Shown here piece by piece: positions 1 through 8,580 of a DNA stretch of 64,000 bases. Every line of letters starts with the position of its first letter. Within the stretch, counting starts at the first letter, position 1. Source of the DNA: Flavobacterium sp. SUN052 (GTDB taxonomy: Bacteria; Bacteroidota; Bacteroidia; Flavobacteriales; Flavobacteriaceae). The notes under the pieces are model-generated. The model worked only from the letters and a program-made list of their open reading frames with translations. It did no database searches and was not told the origin of the DNA. Both the position numbers and the translations under genes were made by a program. The stretch covers positions 62,001 to 126,000 of the forward strand of contig NZ_JAPQNS010000008.1 in assembly GCF_028867935.1 (NCBI RefSeq), given 5' to 3'.

Positions 1-1224
1 GAACTCCTCGCCCGGCTGGAAAAAGAGGGCCTGCGCGAGAATACCATCATTTTCCTGTTCTCGGACCACGGCGAAGGTATGCCCGACGCCAAAACCAATG
101 GCAAAGGCATTGGTCACCGGGTTCCGTTTGTGGTCTGGTTTCCTGAAAAGTACAAGCACCTCTCGCCCTGGAAGCAGGCCGGGGCTGTAACCGACGAGCA
201 AATTGATTTCGTTGACCTGGGACCTACCGTACTCGCACTGGCGGGCGTGCCAGTGCCCGCGTACATGCAGGGCCGGACACTGGCCGGGCCGGGCCGAAAG
301 TCGGCTCCAATGTATTTGTTCCTGTCGTCCGACCGCTCCGATGAGAGTTACGACCTGACGCGTACCATTATCAAGGGCAACTATGCCTATACCCGTATTT
401 TCATGCCTCGCATTCCTGAACTGCGTTACCTGCAATACATGGACGTGGGTGCGATTACGGGCCAAATTCGGCGCGATTTCAAAGATGGCAAACTGAACAA
501 GGTGCAGCAACAGATGCTGCTGCCCCGCCCGGCGGAATTTCTGTTCGACCTCAGCAAAGACCCTTGGGAAGTGGATAACCTGGCCCAGAAAAAGGGCAAC
601 GAACAACTGTTGAATGAGTTTCGCACGCAACTACGCCAGCACATCATCACGCAGCGCGACGTACTGTTTCTGCCCGAATACGAGATCGCGAATCTGTCGA
701 AAACGACAACGGCCTACGCTTACCGGCAACAGGAGGCAATGTACCCCATTCAGGCTATTTACGACGCGGCCGACCTGTCGGGCTTTCGGGATGCAGCAAC
801 ACTTAAAAGGCAGGTAACGCTGCTCGGCAACAAAAACGCCATTGTCCGCTATTGGGCGCTGGTGGGCCTTAAAAGTCAGTCGAAAGAGGCCTTGCAACCG
901 CACAAAGCTGCTTTATCGGCCATGCTGACGGACGACTATCCCCTCAACCAGATTGTGGCGGCTTCGCTGCTCGACGAGCATTTTGGCGATCAGGAGGCAA
1001 AACCGGTGCTGCAGAAACAACTCGATTCGTCGGAAGATCACGTGGCCAATGTGGTCATGCAGAATCTGCTTTACCAACCCAATGCCCGTGACTGGGTAAC
1101 CGACATAGCTGCTTTCTATGACCAGAAGAAGCTAATGAAAAACAGGCCCTACCACGCGGTACTGTCGGCCAGTGTGTTTCTCTACGTGCACAACGGCCGC
1201 GAACTGCGGAACGAGGAAGAGTAA
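1..1224 (+). CDS. Sulfatase, C-terminal part (5' end outside window)
   Basis: This reading frame is open from base 1, so the gene starts before the window. The ATG at 79 is internal: the codons before it already encode sulfatase sequence, including LFSDHGEGMP, the metal-binding Asp-His segment late in the sulfatase fold. The cysteine/serine active-site motif lies outside. About 130 residues in comes the usual FDLSKDPWEVDNLA segment of arylsulfatases. The last 150 or so residues, with NAIVRYWALVGLKSQ and LDSSEDHVANVVMQNLL, look like HEAT-type helical repeats, an addition seen in some Bacteroidota sulfatases. It probably removes sulfate esters from a glycan in the periplasm. SusC1 follows 152 bases downstream on the same strand. 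Confidence 0.85.
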   Translation, partial: ELLARLEKEGLRENTIIFLFSDHGEGMPDAKTNGKGIGHRVPFVVWFPEKYKHLSPWKQAGAVTDEQIDFVDLGPTVLALAGVPVPAYMQGRTLAGPGRKSAPMYLFLSSDRSDESYDLTRTIIKGNYAYTRIFMPRIPELRYLQYMDVGAITGQIRRDFKDGKLNKVQQQMLLPRPAEFLFDLSKDPWEVDNLAQKKGNEQLLNEFRTQLRQHIITQRDVLFLPEYEIANLSKTTTAYAYRQQEAMYPIQAIYDAADLSGFRDAATLKRQVTLLGNKNAIVRYWALVGLKSQSKEALQPHKAALSAMLTDDYPLNQIVAASLLDEHFGDQEAKPVLQKQLDSSEDHVANVVMQNLLYQPNARDWVTDIAAFYDQKKLMKNRPYHAVLSASVFLYVHNGRELRNEEE

Positions 1225-1341
1225 CGAGTTAAATGACGCGCTAGGCTTTAGGGACGCAACTCTGTATAGGGGGCTGGGCCATTCAGTAGTATTGAGCCAA
1301 ACGAATGACCAAATAGGCTAAATACTCCCCGAGCAACACCG

Positions 1342-1349
1342 TATTTTTA
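1342..1349 (+). promoter_or_regulatory. Possible -7 box for SusC1
   Basis: TATTTTTA matches the Bacteroidota -7 consensus TAnnTTTG at 7 of 8 positions and lies 27 bases before the SusC1 start. No clear TTG is seen at the -33 distance, so an activator would probably be needed. The site is in an A/T-rich stretch and may be a chance match. Confidence 0.25.
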
Positions 1350-1376
1350 ATTTTAAACTACACAAAACCCTTTGTA

Positions 1377-4300
1377 ATGAAACAATCGATCTACCTTAAA
1401 CTGGTAGGGTGGCTGCTGCTTTTTATAAGTTTCAGCAATCTCGCCCTGGCCCAATCGCAGCGGGTAAAAGGCAAAGTAACTGATCCTGCGGGCGTGGCTC
1501 TGCCTGGAGTAACGGTCAGTCTGGTCGGCACCGCACGAGGTACCACAACAGATGGCAATGGAGAGTTTTCCATTGATGCTGCCCCCAACCAGCAACTTAA
1601 ATTTAGCTTCATTGGCTACACAGCAACCGAAGTAACGGTTGGGAATCAAACCCAACTCTCCATCAGTCTGGCCGAAGGCGACAAGCAACTGGATGAAGTG
1701 GTGGTGGTCGGGTACGGCACCCAAAAGAAAGTGAATCTCACGGGTTCAATAGCATCTCTCGACCAGAAATTTCTATCGAACCGCCCCATCACTAATTCCA
1801 CTCAGGCTTTGCAGGGACTAACGGGCGTGTACGTCAACATGAGCGGGGGACGACCGGGAGCCGATGCGGCCACCATCCGTATTCGGGGTGTCGGTTCGTT
1901 CGGGACGGGCAACGATCCGCTGGTACTGGTCGATGGTATCGAGTTTCCGCTTACCAGCGTGAACCCAGCCGATATTGAGAGTATTACAGTGCTGAAAGAC
2001 GCTGCTTCAGCCGCGATTTACGGCAACCGGGCTGCCAATGGAGTTGTTCTGGTCAAAACCCGCACTGGGCAAAAGGGCAAGCTTCAGGTCGATTACAATA
2101 ATTATTTCGGTGTTCAGCAGGCCACCTTTGTTCCCGATGTGGCAACAAGCTCAGTGGATTACATGGAAGGCAAGAACCGGGCGCTTGCCAATCAGGGCAG
2201 TCCCGCTGAATACACTCAGGACTTGATCAATGAGTACAAGGCAGGTACTGATCCGTACATTTATCCCAATACCAACTGGTTCGACATTATGTTTCGCAAG
2301 GCACCGCAGCAGGAACACAACCTTCGGTTTTCGGGCGGCAACGACAAAACGCAGTTTACCCTGTCACTGGGTTACCTGAACCAGCAGGGTTTGTTACTCA
2401 ACACCTCGGGCAAGCGTTACTCCGTCAACAGCAATATTACTTCAGACATCAATAAGTGGCTACGGGTAGGGGGCGGCATTGTGACTACCTACTGGAACTA
2501 CCGCGAAAGTGCCTATACCTCCAACGATGCTAACGGCGAAGGCGGTATTATGGGCCTACTGTACCGGGGCTTGCCCATGCAGACGAGCGTATTGGCAGAC
2601 GGCACCTATGCCGATCAATGGGTACGCGTGCCGGGGCACAATTTTTTTCGGAATCCTTACGCGCTTTCGTACGAAGGTTTCCACAAAAACAGTACGTTTC
2701 AAACCATTGTCAACCTGTTTGCCGAAGCCCGCATTGCTCCAGGCCTCACATACAAAGTGACGGTTGCACCTAACCTGCTCTACGGCGCCGAAAAGTTTAA
2801 CAACCCCCAGATTGAACTCAAAAATCCGAAAACCGGGGCCATTGCGCTGATGGGCAACATTCCGGTTCGGAGCGTTACCCAGGGAGCCAGCGAGGACTTG
2901 CGGTTTACCAACTTTCACACGCTGAATTTTAACCGGACCGTTAGCACGAAGCATGAGATTAACGCTCTGCTGGGCTTTAGCCTTGAAATGTTCAAGAATG
3001 GGAGTTTCCGCGCCAGCAACCAGGGCCAAATCGGCAACGACATTTCGGAGTTGAGCGCGGGAAGTTCGAACCCGATCGTCAGCGGCACTTCGGCTGAATC
3101 CCGGCTCCAGTCCTATTTCGGACGGGTAAATTACGTGTTCGACAGCCGGTATCTGTTCGAGGTTAATTTCCGGTATGATGGTTCTTCTCGGTTTGCGGCC
3201 GATCAGCGCTGGGGATTCTTTCCGTCGGTCTCGGCCGGGTGGCGCATCAACGAAGAGCCGTTCCTGAAGAATGTCCGGGCATTATCCAATCTGAAACTGC
3301 GTGGATCGTGGGGGAAACTCGGCAGCCAGCCACAGCAATTGTTTGGGTTCGTATCGGCGGTCAACTCAGGCATCAACTATAACTTCAACAACAACGTAGT
3401 GGGTGGAACGGCCATCACCCAGATTGCTGAGCAAAACCTGACCTGGGAAAGTACCGCCATTACCGACATCGGGCTTGAGTTTGGTTTTCTGAATAATCGA
3501 CTTTCGGGTGAAGTCGATTATTTCAACAAGATCACCGACGGTATACTGCGGCAGGTGAATATTCCTCAGCAGGTGGGTAATCTGGCCGGGCCAGTGCGGA
3601 ACGTGGGTAAAGTGCAGAACAAGGGGTTTGAATTCACCCTCAATTGGCGCGACAAAATTGGGCAGGTTGGCTATAACATTGGCGGTAATTTGACGTCGGT
3701 TCGTAACAAGGTGCTGAACACCAATGGGCAACAGATTTTCAATGGGAATCGGGTCATTTTTGAAGGTTACCCAATCGATTCATACTATGGACTGGTCAGC
3801 AACGGGTATTTCCAGACAGCCGACGAAATAAAGGCGGCTCCCTTCCAGAACGCAGTAACGCTGCCCGGCGACATCCGATACAAAGACATCAATGGCGATA
3901 ATCGCATCGACAATAACGACCGGCAGATCGTCGGCAATACTATTCCAAAATACACCTATACATTCACTATGGGTGCTTCGTACAAAAACCTCGACTTTAC
4001 TGCCTTTTTTCAGGGCGTTCAGGATGTCGACAATTTTGTAAATGTGAACCTCGGCTTCCCGTACCGCAACGGCGCAGGAGTTACCAAAGACTGGTTGACC
4101 GATTCGTGGACACCCGTAATGCCCAACGCCAAATATCCTCGCCTGACCACAGCAAGTGGGTATCCACAAAATTTTCAGGTGTCCGATTTCTGGATGACTG
4201 ATGTGTCGTATCTCCGCCTGAAAAATATTCAGTTAGGGTATGTACTGCCGTCAACGATAATGAACAAAGTGGGCGTTAGTCGGCTCAGGGTATTCGCCAA

Positions 4301-4427
4301 TGCGCAGAACCTACTCACGTTCAGCAAATTCAAGATCGGTGACCCCGAGCGTAGCGCGTCCAACGAGAATATCATTACTTATCCGATTGCCAAAGTCGTG
4401 ACCGCTGGACTCAACATCACTTTCTAA
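1377..4427 (+). CDS. SusC1: TonB-linked outer-membrane glycan transporter
   Basis: SusC/RagA-type TonB-dependent outer-membrane protein of 1016 residues, the usual family length. A signal peptide ends at about residue 25 (NLALAQ). A carboxypeptidase-regulatory-like Ig domain follows (about 28-100), then the TonB-box-like LDEVVVVGYG (about 105-114), the plug with IRIRGVGSFGTGNDPLVLVDG, and a 22-strand-type barrel ending in an aromatic residue (NITF). With SusD1, which starts 13 bases downstream, it should import oligosaccharides across the outer membrane. No RBS is visible, as is normal in this phylum. Which glycan it imports cannot be read from sequence. Confidence 0.96.
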   Translation: MKQSIYLKLVGWLLLFISFSNLALAQSQRVKGKVTDPAGVALPGVTVSLVGTARGTTTDGNGEFSIDAAPNQQLKFSFIGYTATEVTVGNQTQLSISLAEGDKQLDEVVVVGYGTQKKVNLTGSIASLDQKFLSNRPITNSTQALQGLTGVYVNMSGGRPGADAATIRIRGVGSFGTGNDPLVLVDGIEFPLTSVNPADIESITVLKDAASAAIYGNRAANGVVLVKTRTGQKGKLQVDYNNYFGVQQATFVPDVATSSVDYMEGKNRALANQGSPAEYTQDLINEYKAGTDPYIYPNTNWFDIMFRKAPQQEHNLRFSGGNDKTQFTLSLGYLNQQGLLLNTSGKRYSVNSNITSDINKWLRVGGGIVTTYWNYRESAYTSNDANGEGGIMGLLYRGLPMQTSVLADGTYADQWVRVPGHNFFRNPYALSYEGFHKNSTFQTIVNLFAEARIAPGLTYKVTVAPNLLYGAEKFNNPQIELKNPKTGAIALMGNIPVRSVTQGASEDLRFTNFHTLNFNRTVSTKHEINALLGFSLEMFKNGSFRASNQGQIGNDISELSAGSSNPIVSGTSAESRLQSYFGRVNYVFDSRYLFEVNFRYDGSSRFAADQRWGFFPSVSAGWRINEEPFLKNVRALSNLKLRGSWGKLGSQPQQLFGFVSAVNSGINYNFNNNVVGGTAITQIAEQNLTWESTAITDIGLEFGFLNNRLSGEVDYFNKITDGILRQVNIPQQVGNLAGPVRNVGKVQNKGFEFTLNWRDKIGQVGYNIGGNLTSVRNKVLNTNGQQIFNGNRVIFEGYPIDSYYGLVSNGYFQTADEIKAAPFQNAVTLPGDIRYKDINGDNRIDNNDRQIVGNTIPKYTYTFTMGASYKNLDFTAFFQGVQDVDNFVNVNLGFPYRNGAGVTKDWLTDSWTPVMPNAKYPRLTTASGYPQNFQVSDFWMTDVSYLRLKNIQLGYVLPSTIMNKVGVSRLRVFANAQNLLTFSKFKIGDPERSASNENIITYPIAKVVTAGLNITF

Positions 4428-4440
4428 TCCGCTATTGACC

Positions 4441-5937
4441 ATGAAACCATATATTACCCTGGCTGGCCTGGCCCTGATGCTGGGCAGCTGCTCCGATTTC
4501 CTGAACGTCAATCCGACGGATCGGTACACGCAGACAACCTATTGGAAAACCCGCGAACAGGCCGAAGCCGCTCTGTTTGGCACGTATAACGCCCTCACCA
4601 ACGGCAACCTTTACGCTGACCCCGTCTCAATGGAAGCGGCTACGCCCAACCATTACACGTACAACAATACGGGTGGAGCGGGTTTTATAGCGCAGGGTAT
4701 TCACGATGCTGCCAACGACGGTATCATTAACAACAAATGGGGCGCCTGCTATGTCGGCATTGGCCGGGCCAATACCCTTCTCGACAATATTGGCGCTATC
4801 CAGATGGACGAGGCTTTGAAAAAGCGCTATACCGCCGAAGCCAAGTTTTTGCGGGCTCTGTTTTACCAGAATCTGCTGGTGCATTATGGCGGAGTCCCGT
4901 TGATTCTTGAGACGCCTAACGCAGAAAAGCAAGGCAATCTACCCCGTAACTCTGCCGCCGAAGTACAGGCGCAAATAATAAAAGACTGCGACGAAGCCGT
5001 AGTCGACTTGCCGCTGACCATCGATAGCAAAGGAAAGGCTACCAAGGGCGCAGCCTATGCCCTCAAAGCCCGTACGCTCCTGTATGCCAGTCAGTGGGAA
5101 GGAGCAGCCGCAGCTGCCAAAGCCATTATCGACGCTAAAACGTTCAGCCTGTACCCCGATTATCGCGAGTTGTTTCAGTTGGATAAGGAGGGTAACTCGG
5201 AAGTGATTTTTGATGTGCAGTTCAAATACCCGGAGTTTACGCACAACATGGACATTAACCTGACGGATTTTAACTCGACGGCTCCCCTTCCCGACCTGCT
5301 CAATGACTACTACATGAAAGACGGGTTACCTGCCAACAAATCACCCCTGTTCGACCCTAAAGCCCCCTATGCTAACCGCGATCCTCGCTTGAGTCAAACC
5401 GTTATTATTCCTGGTTCTACATTCCGGGCCAAGGTAGTTACGCCAACAACCTTTGGCTTTACGGGTATTGGTCAGAAAAAGTATACGGTTTATAAAGACA
5501 ATGAAGTCGGGACAACCATTCCAGGCGGCCAGTCGCAAATTAATTATATGGTGTTTCGGTACGCTGATGTGTTGTTAATGTATGCCGAGGCTCAGAACGA
5601 AGTCGCTGGACCCGATCAGTCGGTGTACGATGCATTGAATTTGATTCGGAAACGGGCGGTCATGCCCGATGTAGCCAAGGGCCTGACTAAAGAGCAGATG
5701 CGGGCCGAAATTCGCCATGAGCGCCGGATCGAACTGGCGGGTGAAGGGTTGTATTACCACGACATTCGGCGCTGGCGGACGGCTGAAGTGGTCATGAATG
5801 GCGACATTTTTAATTTTGATGGCAAGAAAATCGGAAGCCGTAAGTTCAATAAAGACCGGGATTACCTGTGGCCCATTCCCACCATTGTTACGCAGCTCAA
5901 TTCGGCACTGGAACAAAATCCGGGGTATGGCAAATAA
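4441..5937 (+). CDS. SusD1: surface glycan-binding lipoprotein
   Basis: SusD/RagB family lipoprotein that caps SusC1 and binds glycan at the cell surface. The start chosen is ATG 4441. A TTG six bases upstream in frame (4435) is less likely because the ATG gives a compact signal, MKPYITLAGLALMLGSC, with lipobox Cys17. The N-terminal SusD segment (FLNVNPTDRYT, TYWKTREQAEAALFGTYNAL) is followed by TPR-like helices, and the C-terminus has the usual family ending (ELAGEGLYYHDIRRW, then WPIPTIVTQLNSALEQNPGY). It lies 13 bases after SusC1, is surely co-transcribed, and is the last gene before a strong inverted repeat. Confidence 0.95.
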   Translation: MKPYITLAGLALMLGSCSDFLNVNPTDRYTQTTYWKTREQAEAALFGTYNALTNGNLYADPVSMEAATPNHYTYNNTGGAGFIAQGIHDAANDGIINNKWGACYVGIGRANTLLDNIGAIQMDEALKKRYTAEAKFLRALFYQNLLVHYGGVPLILETPNAEKQGNLPRNSAAEVQAQIIKDCDEAVVDLPLTIDSKGKATKGAAYALKARTLLYASQWEGAAAAAKAIIDAKTFSLYPDYRELFQLDKEGNSEVIFDVQFKYPEFTHNMDINLTDFNSTAPLPDLLNDYYMKDGLPANKSPLFDPKAPYANRDPRLSQTVIIPGSTFRAKVVTPTTFGFTGIGQKKYTVYKDNEVGTTIPGGQSQINYMVFRYADVLLMYAEAQNEVAGPDQSVYDALNLIRKRAVMPDVAKGLTKEQMRAEIRHERRIELAGEGLYYHDIRRWRTAEVVMNGDIFNFDGKKIGSRKFNKDRDYLWPIPTIVTQLNSALEQNPGYGK

Positions 5938-6004
5938 CTGGCAATACACTAATTCGACATTGTATCCAGATTTTATATTTGTAGAAAAAAGTCCGTTCAA
6001 GCGC

Positions 6005-6057
6005 ATAACAAGCGGTGGGAGATTGACTCCCTGAGTCAATCTCCCACCGCTTGTTAT
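6005..6057. terminator. Perfect 25-bp inverted repeat at convergent gene ends
   Basis: Arms 6005-6029 and 6033-6057 are exact reverse complements with a 3-base loop (CCT). It sits between the stop of SusD1 (5937, plus) and the stop of the FGE gene (6061, minus). The hairpin would form in both transcripts, so it probably acts as a bidirectional terminator or RNA 3'-end stabiliser. There is no strong T-run on either side, so a classical intrinsic terminator is not certain. Confidence 0.75.
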
Positions 6058-6060
6058 CAA

Positions 6061-7008
6061 TCAGACATCCTTCACACACCGAAAACCGACGTGCATCAGC
6101 GAACTTTCGGCGGTGCTACCTGACCGTCCCGACACCCGGTAACCGTGGCACCAACCCGGCTCGCATAGATACGAGCCCCCCCGCTGCACCCGTTCAGTTT
6201 GAGCCGTAATTGTTACCGGAGTCTGTTTCAGCAGATCAGTATACGACACTTTAGGGTCTTCGCACCATTCCCACACATTGCCCGACATATCCGAAAGCCC
6301 TAATGGTGATTTCCCAAACGTTCCTACCGGAGCGGCCCGATGATAACCATCTTTCACCTCGTCGTAATCAGGAAATTTGCCGTTCCATGTATTAGCTAGA
6401 AACGTACCGTTATTGGTTAAACTGTTGCCGAAAGGATACAGGGTACGGCTGTTGTTAGCGTTGCGGGCAGCGTGCTCCCACTCGATTTCGCGGGGCAATC
6501 GTTTACCCGCCCATTTTGCATAAGCTTGCGCATCATTCCACGATACCTGCGTGGCTGGCATATTGTCGGCGGCTGGACCCGAAGCGGGTCCGTATGGAAA
6601 TTGCCAGTTAGTGCCTTCAACCAGCTTCCACTCTTCAGTCGTATCATTAAAAACCCCCGCATCTCCAAACCGCTCGGCTTCGGTTTTAAAGCCAGTCGCC
6701 TTCACAAACGCCCGGAACTCCCTTACCGTCACTTCATGCTGATCCATCAGAAAAGGCTTGACCAACACCCAGAATGTGGGTTTCTCCTGATCCAGACCTT
6801 CGTTGGAGCCCATCTGGGTGTAGCCACCGGGTACGTACACCATACCATCAGGCACCTGTTTCGGCGGCAGAATAACCAGTGCCATTTTCTGTTCAGGTTC
6901 CGATTCGAAAACGGTAATTGTCGGCGAATAAACGAAATGCTTTGGCGCATCGGGCTGACAGGCTGCGCTTAGGGCTATAAGGCCAATAAATATCGTTCTC
7001 TGCTGCAT
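6061..7008 (-). CDS. Formylglycine-generating enzyme, predicted lipoprotein
   Basis: SUMF1/FGE family (315 residues). FGE oxidises the active-site Cys of type I sulfatases to formylglycine using O2. Family marks include MVYVPGGYTQMGSNEG, HEVTVREFRAFVKATG, PATQVSWNDAQAYAKW, LPREIEWEHAAR and MSGNVWEWCED. Near the C-terminus, Cys282 and Cys287 (GGSYLCEPGWC) align with the copper-binding catalytic pair of true FGEs, which many SUMF1-like proteins lack. The N-terminus, MQQRTIFIGLIALSAAC, looks like a lipoprotein signal with Cys17, implying a periplasmic or membrane location, unusual for bacterial FGE. It follows the sulfatase at 7069-8451 by 60 bases and is probably in its operon. The many Cys-type sulfatases here are the obvious clients. 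Confidence 0.9.
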   Translation of the reverse strand: MQQRTIFIGLIALSAACQPDAPKHFVYSPTITVFESEPEQKMALVILPPKQVPDGMVYVPGGYTQMGSNEGLDQEKPTFWVLVKPFLMDQHEVTVREFRAFVKATGFKTEAERFGDAGVFNDTTEEWKLVEGTNWQFPYGPASGPAADNMPATQVSWNDAQAYAKWAGKRLPREIEWEHAARNANNSRTLYPFGNSLTNNGTFLANTWNGKFPDYDEVKDGYHRAAPVGTFGKSPLGLSDMSGNVWEWCEDPKVSYTDLLKQTPVTITAQTERVQRGGSYLCEPGWCHGYRVSGRSGSTAESSLMHVGFRCVKDV

Positions 7009-7068
7009 TGACTTGAGTACTACTTCTTGTTTTCATCGAAAAGCAAGCTGAATCCGTTACCAAACGAA

Positions 7069-8451
7069 TTACTTTTCCTTTGGTAACGGATTGCCACTCA
7101 ACCGATCAAGTCCATCTTTTTTTAGTTTGTCAATTCCGGGAAAATTATCGTTCGTCTTTGCTAACCATTCATTCAATACTCCCTGCATAGTACTTAGCTC
7201 TTTCTTACGCTTTTTATCGTCGATCAGGCTATTCATGCAGTGCGGATCGGTCACATGCATGAATAACTCTTCTGCCGGGCGTGGCGTAAGGAAACTATCT
7301 GCATATTTTTTATCTAATTTCCCCTGCCAGTACATGGCCTGCATGGTCTGATAGAAGGGAGTCGGCACGACTTCGCCCGCAGAAACCTGCGGTAAACCGG
7401 ATAGCCAGTTTCGGATATAAACGAAGTCTTTTGAGATGGCAACTCGTTCGTAGGCCATATAATTATGCCAGTTATGCTCGCCAAAGGCATACTCGCGTAC
7501 GGTGATGTTGGGAGCGCTAAACAATGCATCGAATGATACACCAACGACCTGCGCCATGGGTTTTGCGTTGGCTAGTTTTAGTAATGTGGGAGCAATATCC
7601 ACGGAACTCACCAGACTTTTGGTCGTGCTTCCCGGCCGAATTAGCTTCGGATAACGGACAATGAACGGACTTTTCAGCCCCTGAAGATTCACCCGGGTTT
7701 TACTCTGAGGAAAGGCTTTACCATTGTCGCTCAACACTAGAATGATGGTGTTGTCCAGCTCATGGTTGTCTTCGAGATAGTTCAACACCACCCCAATGTG
7801 TTGATCAAAGCGACCTATTTCATCGTAATAGTCGGCTAAATCACGCCGGATTTCTGGAATATCAGGATAATAGGGTGGCACAAACACGCTATCAGGATGG
7901 TGCTTGTACGGGTATTCACCCTGCTTAAAGGGGCGATGCGGATCAATGGAAGCGGCCCAAAGAAAAAAGGGTTTGTCTTTGGGCCGTTGCTCAAGCGCTG
8001 TAATCCAGAGATTGGCCATTTCCCAAGGCTTACTCCAATCGACAAGCTGGAGATAGCCAAATTTGGCCTGCATTTCTTTTTTGTTAGTGCCGTGCGATTT
8101 ACCCACCAGCATGGTATGATAACCCGCTTCATTTAACTTGAAGGGAAACAATTCCGTATCGGCTTTGAGATCTTCGTGCAAGTTCATGGCCCCCGTGTTG
8201 TGAGGGTACTTGCTAGTTAGTATACTCGTTCGCGACGGGCTGCATGAACTGGCGGTCAGGAAGAAGTTATCAAACCGCATTCCTTCATTGGCCAGTCGTT
8301 GTAGATTGGGCGTATGGATGCGTTTATTGCCGTACGGCGTCGACTCCTCCCAGCCCATATCATCGGCAATGAATACCACAATATTCGGCTGCTTTTGAGC
8401 ATCGGCCGAAAACCAACCGAACAGGAGTAAATAAATGCAGAGGTATTTCAT
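7069..8451 (-). CDS. Secreted sulfatase (Cys type)
   Basis: Type I sulfatase of 460 residues with a signal peptide ending near residue 19 (FSADAQ). The N-terminal metal site is VVFIADDMGW. The active-site motif is CSPSR with Cys70, to be converted to formylglycine, followed by TSILTSKYPHNTG. Later come LVGKSHGTNKK and LVLSDNGKAFP. It is closest in style to heparan N-sulfatase/arylsulfatase-like S1 enzymes, but the exact substrate is not readable. It is encoded downstream of HTCS1 (130-base gap) and upstream of the FGE gene, so an enzyme and its maturase appear paired. Confidence 0.93.
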   Translation of the reverse strand: MKYLCIYLLLFGWFSADAQKQPNIVVFIADDMGWEESTPYGNKRIHTPNLQRLANEGMRFDNFFLTASSCSPSRTSILTSKYPHNTGAMNLHEDLKADTELFPFKLNEAGYHTMLVGKSHGTNKKEMQAKFGYLQLVDWSKPWEMANLWITALEQRPKDKPFFLWAASIDPHRPFKQGEYPYKHHPDSVFVPPYYPDIPEIRRDLADYYDEIGRFDQHIGVVLNYLEDNHELDNTIILVLSDNGKAFPQSKTRVNLQGLKSPFIVRYPKLIRPGSTTKSLVSSVDIAPTLLKLANAKPMAQVVGVSFDALFSAPNITVREYAFGEHNWHNYMAYERVAISKDFVYIRNWLSGLPQVSAGEVVPTPFYQTMQAMYWQGKLDKKYADSFLTPRPAEELFMHVTDPHCMNSLIDDKKRKKELSTMQGVLNEWLAKTNDNFPGIDKLKKDGLDRLSGNPLPKEK

Positions 8452-8580
8452 CGTAATTGAGCGTCTTTGATGCTGTAACGAATTACGACCTATTCACTGG
8501 TCTATCCATACGTTGCAACATCAGTACCCCTACCTTGAATCAATTAATCCCAGTATGAAGGGCGTGTAACAAGGCAGGTA

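Noticed and set aside
3366..4169. Long open frames on the opposite strand of SusC1 (and similar ones under other genes)
   Set aside because: They are antisense shadows of clearly coding genes with no recognisable domain, signal or start context.
4435..4440. TTG as the SusD1 start
   Set aside because: ATG at 4441 gives a complete lipoprotein signal; the TTG adds only two residues with no benefit.
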